This document shows, in pieces, positions 1 through 5,161 of a stretch of DNA of 5,405 nucleotides. A program made the translations under genes and the position numbers. This DNA comes from a bacterium. GTDB taxonomy: Bacteria; Planctomycetota; J058; JAJDCP01. The stretch spans positions 1 to 5,405 of the forward strand of contig JAUIEM010000522.1 in NCBI GenBank assembly GCA_030428695.1, given 5' to 3'. Position 1 is the first letter of the stretch. Every line of letters begins with the position of its first letter. The notes beneath the pieces are model-generated. The model was not told where the DNA came from, searched no databases, and worked only from the letters and a program-made list of their open reading frames with translations.

Positions 1-251
1 CGGGCGATGCGGAAGCAGCACCGGCTCAACGTCCGCGCCAGGGCGACGCGGTTTTCGGCGGTCGTGATCCGCTCGAGGAAGTCCTGGGCCTGATTCGACA
101 GCGCGCGGGTGCGGTCGATCGAGGCGGCGCAGGCCCGGTCGAGCTCGGTCGCGGAGCTCTGCAGGGTGCGGATCTGGCTGCTCAGGCGGTCGTGGCGTTC
201 GAGGGCGGCGGCGTACTCCTCGCGGACCTCATCGTAGCTGCGTGGGGGCAT
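1..251 (-). CDS. Coiled-coil-like protein of unknown function, N-terminal part only
   Basis: I do not recognise this gene. The window shows only its first 83 codons; the frame runs open off the left edge, so the C-terminus is missing. The start is the ATG whose complement is at 249-251 (MPPRSYDEVREEYAAALERH...). An AGGAG ribosome binding site lies about 6 bases upstream on the minus strand, and codon third positions are mostly G or C, as in the neighbours. The visible part is rich in Ala, Glu, Arg, Gln and Leu, has almost no Pro or Gly after residue 3, and shows spaced hydrophobic residues, so it should be a long amphipathic helix or coiled coil. A Cys-Cys-Phe stretch lies near residues 78-80. 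There is no signal peptide or membrane segment in this part, so a cytoplasmic location is likely. It is transcribed divergently from the YHYH gene. Nothing here fixes a function. Confidence 0.75.
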   Translation of the reverse strand, partial: MPPRSYDEVREEYAAALERHDRLSSQIRTLQSSATELDRACAASIDRTRALSNQAQDFLERITTAENRVALARTLSRCCFRIA

Positions 252-276
252 CGTCGTCTCCTGGATCGAAGGCTCC

Positions 277-288
277 ACAAGGCCTTGT
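277..288. repeat. Perfect 12-base palindrome ACAAGGCCTTGT
   Basis: The two half-sites ACAAGG and CCTTGT are exact inverted copies with no spacer. The site lies 26 bases upstream of the minus-strand start at 251 and about 100 bases upstream of the YHYH start. The position suits a dimeric repressor site for the minus gene, but no regulator is encoded nearby that I could tie to it. A 12-base palindrome can also occur by chance. Confidence 0.3.
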
Positions 289-357
289 CGGCGCGCGGTG
301 GATTTCCAGGGACTTTTTGGGAAGGGCGCGCCGGCTGTGCACGTCCCGCCGCGCCCG

Positions 358-365
358 GCTATCCT
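358..365 (+). promoter_or_regulatory. Candidate -10 element GCTATCCT upstream of the YHYH gene
   Basis: TATCCT at 360-365 matches four of six bases of the sigma-70 type -10 TATAAT and lies 29 bases upstream of the ATG at 395, with the ribosome binding site between. The same eight bases occur upstream of the small gene at 5162. No good -35 is seen 16-18 bases upstream (the best is a poor TGTGCA at 336-341). The promoter call rests mainly on position and recurrence. Confidence 0.4.
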
Positions 366-394
366 GCAGGAACAGGCTCTGCCCGGAGGAGATG

Positions 395-1228
395 ATGAAG
401 AAGCTCTGTCTGCTCGCCCTGTGCCTGGCGAGCGGTGTGTCCGCCCAGGAGGGCTGGGTGCTGATCGAGGTGCGCGGCGAGACACGGCATATCGAGGGCA
501 ACGGCATCCCGGCCCACCCGATCGGCCGCTTCCCCAACCGCCGCAACCCGAACAGCGTGCGCGCGCAGTCCTACCACTTCCAGGTCCCGGTCGCCCCCGA
601 GAAGGCCGACCGCCCGACGGTGATCGAGCAGGGGCCGATCGGGGTCGCCGTCAACGGCGTCCTCTTCGACCCGGGCACGGCCGAGTTCTGGCAGCGCGAC
701 CGGAGCTCGGGCTGGCGCTACGAGGCCCTCGGCAGCCTCGACCTCGGCCTCGACGACAACAACGCCCACGTCCAGCCCAACGGCGCCTACCACTACCACG
801 GGCTGCCGGTCGGATTGATCGAGGAGCTGGACGTCGAAGAGGGCCCGGTGCTGCTCGGCTGGGCCGCCGACGGCTTCCCGATCTACGGAAACCGCGGCTA
901 CAGCGATCCGGCCGATCCGGATTCCAAGCTGGTCGAGCTGACGGGGAGCTACGAGCTCAAGGAGGGCGAGCGTCCGGACGGTCCCGGCGGGCCCCACGAC
1001 GGCAGCTTCGTGCAGGACTGGGAGTTCCGCGAGGGCAGCGGCGACCTCGACGCGAACAACGGCCGCTTCGGCGTGACCCCGGAGTTCCCCGAGGGCACCT
1101 ACTACTACGTGCTGACCGCCGACTTCCCCTTCATCCCGCGCCAGCTCGCCGGCACCCCCGACGCGAGCTTCCGCCGGCGCGGCCCGCCTCCGGGCCGTCC
1201 ACCGCACCCGCCGCCGCCTCCGCGCTGA
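395..1228 (+). CDS. Secreted YHYH-domain protein
   Basis: The 277-residue product has a classic signal peptide: Lys2-Lys3, a Leu/Ala-rich core, and a likely cut after VSA (residue 17), so it should be exported. The mature part carries the hallmarks of the YHYH family: NGIPAHPIGRFPN at about 36-48, VAVNGVLFDPG at 84-94, HVQPNGAYHYHG at 125-136 with the diagnostic Tyr-His-Tyr-His at 132-135, GWAADGFPIYG at 155-165, and a late GTYYYVLTADFPFIPR at 234-249. The family has no established biochemical role that I know. The clustered His residues suggest metal binding, which is inference. The C-terminus (about 262-277) is a Pro/Arg-rich tail beyond the domain, perhaps disordered or wall/membrane-associated. 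Two in-frame ATGs lie at 392 and 395. I chose 395 because GGAGG at 385-389 is 5 bases away, against 2 for the first. The gene ends 2 bases from the convergent YceK-like gene. Confidence 0.93.
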   Translation: MKKLCLLALCLASGVSAQEGWVLIEVRGETRHIEGNGIPAHPIGRFPNRRNPNSVRAQSYHFQVPVAPEKADRPTVIEQGPIGVAVNGVLFDPGTAEFWQRDRSSGWRYEALGSLDLGLDDNNAHVQPNGAYHYHGLPVGLIEELDVEEGPVLLGWAADGFPIYGNRGYSDPADPDSKLVELTGSYELKEGERPDGPGGPHDGSFVQDWEFREGSGDLDANNGRFGVTPEFPEGTYYYVLTADFPFIPRQLAGTPDASFRRRGPPPGRPPHPPPPPR

Positions 1229-1230
1229 GG

Positions 1231-1524
1231 CTACTCGCCGGCCTGGGGCCGCTCGGTGGGGTCGGGCTCGACTGTAGCCTCGCGGTCCTTCTCGCTGCGC
1301 GTCCGTACGGCCATGTTGACCAGGGTGATCGGCAGCATCGCGGTGTCGATCGCGAAGCTGAGGGGCAGGTCGAAGTAGGGCAGGGGCCCGTACTCCCCGC
1401 CCTCGATGGCCTCTATGTCCAGCTGGGTGCCGCCGTACAGCTTCGGCTCGTCGACCTGGGTGTTGGTCATCGACGCACAGCCACACACCAGGAGGCAGAC
1501 CAGCAAGCAGAGAAATCCACGCAT
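1231..1524 (-). CDS. YceK/YidQ-family lipoprotein
   Basis: The 97-residue product begins with a short, very hydrophobic signal (MRGFLCLLVCLLVCGC) and a lipobox ending at Cys16, the expected lipidated residue. Ala at +2 suggests outer-membrane delivery. The mature part carries the family pattern: LYGGTQLDIEAI at 29-40 followed by LPYFDLPLSFAIDTAMLP at 48-65, which resembles the Y-G-x-x-x-D ... FDLP-S-x-x-x-DT-x-LLP core of the E. coli YceK/YidQ proteins. About 25 polar residues follow. The function of the family is not known to me beyond being small envelope lipoproteins. The start is supported by GGAGGG at 1531-1536, 6 bases upstream. It is the third gene of a same-strand lipoprotein cluster, 51 bases after the stop of the 174-residue gene, and probably shares its transcript. 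Its stop faces the YHYH stop with 2 bases between and no visible terminator. Confidence 0.88.
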   Translation of the reverse strand: MRGFLCLLVCLLVCGCASMTNTQVDEPKLYGGTQLDIEAIEGGEYGPLPYFDLPLSFAIDTAMLPITLVNMAVRTRSEKDREATVEPDPTERPQAGE

Positions 1525-1575
1525 GTCGTGCCCTCCACGCAGTCCTTCCAGTGTACGCGATGCCCGGCGCCCGTG

Positions 1576-2100
1576 TCAGTCGTTGCCCGACGGGCCGTCC
1601 TCGCGGGTGTGCTCGAGGGTGAGGTCGTTGCTGACCGGCGCCTCCGAGGCCTCGCGGTAGTTCTCGCTCCCGACCGGGCGGCGGAAGCGGAAGCGCTCGG
1701 CGTCGTAGTACAGCTCGGGCGTCTGCGAGTGGCCGAAGGCCGCGCCCCAGCCGCCGTCGACCTCCTGGGAGTCCTCGCGGAAGGCGAGCAGGCTGCCCGC
1801 CGGGTCGAAGGACAGGATCAGGTGCGTGATCACCGCGTCCCCGCCGGCCCCGGCGATCTTCGAGTAGAAGTACGAGGCCTCGCCCCGGTACTTCAGCGCG
1901 GCGTAGGAGATGTAGTGGAAGTCGAAGCCGTCCCGGGTCTCGTCGATCAGGGTCGGCGGCCCGCACAGCTCGAGGCAGTCGGCGTACGAGCTCCCGACCG
2001 CCGGCACCTCGAGCCAGCGCGTCTGCTCCGGGTCGTAGTCGATGGTCTCGATGTTGACGCAGCCCGCGAGGGCGAAGAGGACGACGGCGTACCTACTCAT
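1576..2100 (-). CDS. Lipoprotein, possible diverged BamE-like domain
   Basis: The 174-residue product has a short signal peptide with a clear lipobox, LAGC, giving lipidated Cys14. After a short linker, residues about 34-110 recall a BamE/SmpA-type domain: PAVGSSYADCLELCGPP (34-49, matching the G-x-T-x-x-D...FG-x-P helix of that fold) and a late strand LILSFDPAGSLLAF (94-107). The same two landmarks occur in the upstream neighbour, so the two are probably ancient paralogues, although overall identity looks low. The C-terminal 65 residues are polar, acidic and unlike the neighbour. BamE-like proteins assist outer-membrane protein assembly in well-studied bacteria; that role is not shown here. 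The ATG overlaps the end of the upstream gene by 8 bases (ATGAGTAG), and no good ribosome binding site precedes it. Translation is therefore probably coupled to the upstream gene. Confidence 0.87.
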   Translation of the reverse strand: MSRYAVVLFALAGCVNIETIDYDPEQTRWLEVPAVGSSYADCLELCGPPTLIDETRDGFDFHYISYAALKYRGEASYFYSKIAGAGGDAVITHLILSFDPAGSLLAFREDSQEVDGGWGAAFGHSQTPELYYDAERFRFRRPVGSENYREASEAPVSNDLTLEHTREDGPSGND

Positions 2101-2452
2101 AGCGCTCGAGGGCCTTCTTGCTGAAGGCGTAGCTCTCGAGCACGCCCTCCTGGTCGAAGAAAAACACCGCCCGGTCGTAGTGCACGTCGGTGTCGTAGTA
2201 GTTGAACACGACCAGGGTCAGGCCGGTGGTGTAGTCGTAGCGCAGGACGTAGGCGAACACCGTCTTGTCGTGCAGCTCGATGATGCCCGGCGGTGGCCCG
2301 AAGCGCTCCATGATGTCGTCCTGGGTCGTCAGCCCGGGCGCGATGCCCGCGCCGAGCTCGGAGCGCCAGTCGTTGGTGGTGCCGTCGTGGCGGTGGGCGA
2401 TGCTGCAGCCGCAGGCCAGGAGCGCGGCGCACAGGGTCAGAAGGCGGAGCAT
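2093..2452 (-). CDS. Small BamE/SmpA-like outer-membrane lipoprotein
   Basis: The 119-residue product starts MLRLLTLCAALLACGC, a signal peptide with lipidated Cys16. Residues about 36-115 look like a BamE/SmpA fold: GIAPGLTTQDDIMERFGPP (36-54) is the typical start helix with G-x-T-x-x-D-I-x-x-x-FG-x-P. It is followed by alternating hydrophobic strands (VFAYVLRYDY, LTLVVFNYYD) and a final AVFFFDQEGVLESYAF. I infer a role in the outer-membrane envelope. It is not clearly the housekeeping BamE, because it sits in a cluster of other small lipoproteins rather than with known assembly genes. The frame is open 17 codons further upstream, but I chose the ATG at 2450-2452: GAGG lies 6 bases before it and the signal peptide begins exactly there. 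It is the first gene of the lipoprotein cluster, 73 bases after the stop of the PNPOx-GNAT gene on the same strand. Confidence 0.87.
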   Translation of the reverse strand: MLRLLTLCAALLACGCSIAHRHDGTTNDWRSELGAGIAPGLTTQDDIMERFGPPPGIIELHDKTVFAYVLRYDYTTGLTLVVFNYYDTDVHYDRAVFFFDQEGVLESYAFSKKALERYE

Positions 2453-2493
2453 GGGAATCCTCGGCGGGGCCGCGGGCGACCCGGGGTGGGACC

Positions 2494-2499
2494 AGCCTA
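2494..2499 (-). promoter_or_regulatory. Candidate -10 element for the lipoprotein operon
   Basis: Read on the minus strand, TAGGCT lies about 42 bases upstream of the lipoprotein start at 2452, inside the 73-base gap after the PNPOx-GNAT gene. It matches TATAAT at three positions and has the same T-A-x-x-C-T shape as the TATCCT elements at 360 and 5131. No -35 with normal spacing is visible; a TTGAGC at 2524-2529 is 24 bases away, too far. Read-through from the upstream gene is an alternative. Confidence 0.25.
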
Positions 2500-2525
2500 C
2501 CACGGCGCGGGTGCGGGGACGAGGC

Positions 2526-3578
2526 TCAAGCGGGGAGCGGGCTCCGGGCCCGGATCATGTGCTTCGAGCGCATCCCCTCCCGGGCGATGCTGCCGACGGT
2601 CTCGAAGCCGAAGCGCGCGTAGAGAGGATCGGCGTCCCGCGTGCTCAGCTCGATGCGGGCGACCTCCCGCAGCCGCGGGTGGTCGAGCAGCAGGCGCATC
2701 AGGGCCGAGCCCACCCCGCGCCCGCGCCAGGCGGGGGCGACGATCACGTCGTAGATCCAGGCCCGCCGGGCGCCGTCGCTGAGGGCGCGGGCGAAGCCGA
2801 TCAAGCCTCCGCTGGCGCGCGCGCCGACGCGCACGGCCGAGCCGCGGAGCGCGGTGGAGAGCTGCTCGCGGGTCGCGTCGCGGGTCCAGTAGGCGCCCGC
2901 GAGCAGGTCGAGGGCCTCGCCGAGGTCGTCGGCGGGGATCTCGGCGTGCAGGCGGACGCCCGGGGGCCCCTCGAGGAACTCCGGGGCGAGCGCCGGCTCG
3001 GCGACCCGCAGGGCCTCGAGGGTGGAGAGGTCGCCCGGGGCCCCGCGCCGCCACAGGCCCTGGGCGATGGCGGCGAGCTTGGCGGGCGGCTTGCCGCCGA
3101 GCTTCTCCTTGGTGGTCAGGCGGGCCAGCGGCAGGCGCAGGATCAGGAGGTGCGCGACCGCCTTCGCGTACAGGGGATGGTCCGCGCGGATCGGGACGTA
3201 GCCGCCTTCGGGCTGGAAGCGGCGCATCAGCGCCTCGAGGATCGCGGCCTTCGCGGCGGGATCCTCGACCGGCTCGAGGGTCCCGTGCACGTGCACGCTG
3301 CGGAACCAGGTCGTCGCCGGGCAGGCGCGCCGCGGGTCGAGCCAGGTGCTCGGCAGGGTCGCGAGGCTCTCGACCGCGCAGGCCACCGCCGGCCGGCCGA
3401 TCGCGCCGGCCTTCTCGCCGCGCGGACCCATGTGGAAGCACAGGCCGTCGCCGACGACGACGCCGTGGAAGGTGCGGAACAGGGGCGTGCCGTCGGCCAG
3501 GGTGGTCGCGATGTGGACGTGGGGCGCCCGGCGCAACAGCGCGAGGGCGGCGGGACGGGAGAGGGCACGGGCAGCCAT
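2526..3578 (-). CDS. Bifunctional pyridoxamine-phosphate-oxidase-like / GNAT acetyltransferase fusion protein
   Basis: The 350-residue product joins two domains. Residues about 5-165 form an FMN-binding split barrel of the pyridoxamine 5'-phosphate oxidase-like (Pyridox_ox_2/NimA-like) type: HVHIATTLADGTPLFRTFHG (20-39), a GDGLCFHMGPRGEKAGAI strand-turn (43-60), a VACAVES strand, and TTWFRSVHVHGTLEPVED (89-106). A linker follows, then a GNAT N-acetyltransferase at about 205-345. Its acetyl-CoA loop is RGRGVGSA (285-292, the R/Q-x-x-G-x-G signature) and DPLYARFGFE (317-326) is the usual C-terminal motif. The substrates are unknown; a flavin- or vitamin-B6-linked reaction plus acetylation of a small amine is inference. 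No signal peptide is seen, so it should be cytoplasmic. I chose the ATG at 3576-3578 because GGAGG lies 7 bases upstream and the domain begins there; the open frame above it is antisense to the regulator gene. It is divergent from that MocR gene, its likely controller. Confidence 0.93.
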   Translation of the reverse strand: MAARALSRPAALALLRRAPHVHIATTLADGTPLFRTFHGVVVGDGLCFHMGPRGEKAGAIGRPAVACAVESLATLPSTWLDPRRACPATTWFRSVHVHGTLEPVEDPAAKAAILEALMRRFQPEGGYVPIRADHPLYAKAVAHLLILRLPLARLTTKEKLGGKPPAKLAAIAQGLWRRGAPGDLSTLEALRVAEPALAPEFLEGPPGVRLHAEIPADDLGEALDLLAGAYWTRDATREQLSTALRGSAVRVGARASGGLIGFARALSDGARRAWIYDVIVAPAWRGRGVGSALMRLLLDHPRLREVARIELSTRDADPLYARFGFETVGSIAREGMRSKHMIRARSPLPA

Positions 3579-3657
3579 CGGTCTTCCTCCGAGGTTTGAC
3601 CTTGCCCATGATCCTCGCGCTCTGGTACATCCAAAAGATCCACTTCGGAGAAAACGG
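3579..3657. promoter_or_regulatory. Divergent promoter/operator region between the PNPOx-GNAT and MocR genes
   Basis: All 79 bases between the two starts must hold both promoters. At the left end is the GGAGG site of the minus gene (3586-3590); at the right end is GGAG (3647-3650), 7 bases from the MocR ATG. A partial palindrome AGGT-TTG-ACCT sits at 3592-3602, and three ATCC elements lie at 3611, 3629 and 3638. For the plus direction, TTGCCC (3602-3607) and TACATC (3626-3631), 18 bases apart, are a weak sigma-70 pair. TTGACC at 3596-3601 is a better -35 but lacks a matching -10. The region is lower in GC than its flanks, as expected for regulatory DNA. Confidence 0.6.
3629..3646 (-). promoter_or_regulatory. 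Candidate MocR/PdxR operator with a direct repeat
   Basis: Read on the minus strand, GAAGTGGATCTT (3635-3646) matches, at 10 of 12 positions, the PdxR motif AAAGTGGW(T)CTA that I recall for actinobacterial PdxR. A second copy of the TGGAT core lies exactly 9 bases further along (3629-3633). A third GGATC at 3610-3614 is 18 bases beyond that. MocR regulators commonly bind as dimers to spaced direct repeats, so this array is a plausible operator. It lies next to the MocR ribosome binding site, where binding would repress the regulator itself, and upstream of the PNPOx-GNAT promoter, where it could activate. The match is by eye and across phyla. Confidence 0.4.
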
Positions 3658-5106
3658 ATGGACCAGTTGGCCCTCGCCCTCGACGCCGCGGCGGACGTCC
3701 CCCTCTTCCTCCAGATCTTCACCGGCCTGCGCGAGCGCATCGTCGACGGCCGCCTCGGCCCCGGCGCGAAGCTCCCCGGCTCGCGCAGCCTCGCTACCTC
3801 CCTCGCCGTCCACCGCAACACCGTGCTCGCCGCCTACCGCGAGCTCGACGCCCAGGGCTGGATCACGACCCGCCGCGGCGCCGGCACCTTCGTCGCCGGC
3901 AGCATCCCGCCGCGCGTGCTCGCCGCCGAGGGTGACGCTCCGCCAGCCGCCCCCGAGGCCCCGCGCGGCTTCGACCTGCCGCCCCGGGCGCTGCTCGCGC
4001 TCCACGAGCCGCGCGCCCGCTGGGACCTCGGCGGCGGCCTGCCCGACCTGCGGCTCGCTCCCCTGGCGGAGCTCGGACGCGCCTACCGGCGGGTGCTGAC
4101 CCGCGACGGCAAGCGCCTGCTCGACTACGGCCATCCCCAGGGCAGCCCGGCGCTGCGCGGCCGGCTCGCGGCCCAGCTCGCGCGCCGGCGCGGGCTGCGG
4201 GGCGACGCCGGGCGGCTGGTGCTGACCCGGGGCTCGCAGATGGGGCTGTACCTGATCGCGCAGCTGCTCCTGCGCCCGGGCGATGCGGTCGCGGTCGAAG
4301 CGCTCGGCTACCCTCCGGCCTGGCAGGCCCTGCGGGCGGCGGGGGCGCGGCTGTGCCCGGTGCCGGTCGACGAGCAGGGCATCGACGTCGCGGCCCTCGA
4401 GCGGCTGCTCGCCCGGGAGCCGATCCGTCTGGTGTACGTCACGCCCCATCACCAGTTCCCGACGATGGCGGTGCTCGACGCCGGCCGCCGGCTCGCCCTG
4501 TTGCGGCTCGCCGCCCGCCACCGCTGCGCGATCGTCGAGGACGACTACACCAACGAGTTCTCCTACGAGGGCCGGCCGGTGCTGCCGCTGGCGAGCGAGG
4601 ACCCGGCCGGGGTGGTGCTGTACGTCGGCACCCTGTCGAAGATCCTCGCCCCCGCCCTGCGCCTGGGCTGGGTCGAGGGTCCGCGGGAGGTCGTCGAGGG
4701 CCTCGCCCGGCTGCGGCTGGCGATCGATCGGCAGGGCGACCGGGTCGGCGAGGCGGTCGTCACGGAGCTGTTCGCCACCGGCGTGCTCGAGCGCCACGCC
4801 CAGCGCATGCGGCGCTGCTACCACCGCCGCCGCGACGCCCTCGGTGCGGCCCTGGAGCGCGAGCTCGGCGGGCGGCTGCGTTTCCGGCTCCCGCCCGGGG
4901 GCATGGCGCTGTGGGCGGAGCTCACAGAGCCCCGGGACATCGCCGCCTGGGCGCGCCGGGCCCAGGAGCGCGAGGTGTTCTTCCAGCAGGGCCGGACCTA
5001 CCGCCTCGAGCCGGGGGAGGTCCCCTGCATCCGGCTCGGCTTCACCCGCCACGACCCGGCGGAGATCGACGAGGCGGTGCGGCGTCTCGCCGAGGCCTGG
5101 GACTGA
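3658..5106 (+). CDS. MocR/PdxR-family transcriptional regulator (GntR winged helix plus aminotransferase-like domain)
   Basis: The 482-residue length is normal for the family. Residues about 14-80 are a GntR winged helix: PLFLQIFTGLRERIVDGRL, then GAKLPGSRSLATSLAVHRNTV (the recognition region) and GWITTRRGAGTFVA (wing). After a linker (81-110), residues about 120-480 form a fold-type I aminotransferase-like domain: YGHPQGSPALRGRLA (158-172), TRGSQMGLYLIAQLL (190-204), VTPHHQFPTM (261-270), EDDYTNEFSYEG (294-305), GTLSK (324-328) and CIRLGF (457-462). Lys328 should form the Schiff base with PLP, Asp295 should pair with the pyridine nitrogen, with Tyr297 nearby, and Arg459 should hold a carboxylate. 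The 33-residue Asp-Lys spacing equals that I recall for GabR (Asp279/Lys312). PLP binding therefore looks intact and the protein should be a PLP-sensing regulator rather than a working aminotransferase. GGAG 7 bases upstream supports this start. The divergent PNPOx-GNAT gene is the probable target, along with itself. Confidence 0.95.
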   Translation: MDQLALALDAAADVPLFLQIFTGLRERIVDGRLGPGAKLPGSRSLATSLAVHRNTVLAAYRELDAQGWITTRRGAGTFVAGSIPPRVLAAEGDAPPAAPEAPRGFDLPPRALLALHEPRARWDLGGGLPDLRLAPLAELGRAYRRVLTRDGKRLLDYGHPQGSPALRGRLAAQLARRRGLRGDAGRLVLTRGSQMGLYLIAQLLLRPGDAVAVEALGYPPAWQALRAAGARLCPVPVDEQGIDVAALERLLAREPIRLVYVTPHHQFPTMAVLDAGRRLALLRLAARHRCAIVEDDYTNEFSYEGRPVLPLASEDPAGVVLYVGTLSKILAPALRLGWVEGPREVVEGLARLRLAIDRQGDRVGEAVVTELFATGVLERHAQRMRRCYHRRRDALGAALERELGGRLRFRLPPGGMALWAELTEPRDIAAWARRAQEREVFFQQGRTYRLEPGEVPCIRLGFTRHDPAEIDEAVRRLAEAWD

Positions 5107-5128
5107 CTTCCCCCTGCCTGTGTCCGGT

Positions 5129-5136
5129 GCTATCCT
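5129..5136 (+). promoter_or_regulatory. Candidate -10 element GCTATCCT upstream of the 78-residue gene
   Basis: TATCCT at 5131-5136 lies 25 bases upstream of the ATG at 5162, with GGAGG between them. The eight bases are identical to those at 358-365 upstream of the YHYH gene, and both copies follow a nearby CCGG. No strong -35 is seen; TTCCCC at 5108-5113 has 17-base spacing but matches poorly. A promoter here would make the small gene independent of the MocR gene that ends 55 bases before its start. Confidence 0.4.
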
Positions 5137-5161
5137 CTGGCCATCACCCGGAGGGATGACG

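Larger units (their letters stand above)
252..394. promoter_or_regulatory. Divergent intergenic region between the coiled-coil gene and the YHYH gene
   Basis: These 143 bases separate two divergent starts, so they must contain promoters for both. Visible elements are an AGGAG site for the minus gene near 257-261, a perfect 12-base palindrome at 277-288, a short A/T-rich patch near 311-323 that stands out from the GC-rich background, a -10-like TATCCT at 360-365, and a GGAGG ribosome binding site at 385-389 for the plus gene. I see no convincing -35 for either direction. Frames crossing this spacer lack their own ribosome binding sites, so I call no gene here. Confidence 0.5.

Noticed and set aside
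242..394. N-terminal extension of the YHYH gene to an ATG at 242
   Set aside because: The extra 51 codons overlap the start of the divergent gene, have no ribosome binding site, and would bury a textbook signal peptide that begins right after GGAGG.
359..1966. A 535-codon minus-strand open frame across the same area
   Set aside because: It conflicts with the signal-peptide-bearing lipoprotein frames and the YHYH gene and shows no domain; a GC-rich shadow.
298..2124. A 608-codon plus-strand open frame across the YHYH gene and lipoprotein cluster
   Set aside because: It is out of frame with the YHYH gene and antisense to the lipoproteins, lacks a ribosome binding site, and is Arg/Ala/Pro-rich without any recognisable domain.
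2042..2782. A 246-codon plus-strand open frame over the BamE-like genes and GNAT end
   Set aside because: It is antisense to two lipoprotein genes and the GNAT domain, lacks a ribosome binding site and is low-complexity in its second half.
3346..3657. Upstream extension of the MocR frame to 3346
   Set aside because: It is antisense to the PNPOx domain; the family start pattern begins at 3658 after a proper GGAG.
3579..3821. Upstream extension of the PNPOx-GNAT frame to 3821
   Set aside because: It would run through the spacer and antisense to the MocR DNA-binding domain. The ATG at 3578 has a well-spaced GGAGG, and the domain begins there.
5126..5148. Possible GGTG...CACC hairpin after the MocR gene as a terminator
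   Set aside because: The stem is only 4 bases with a 15-base loop and no T-tract follows. The region is better read as promoter and leader of the small gene.
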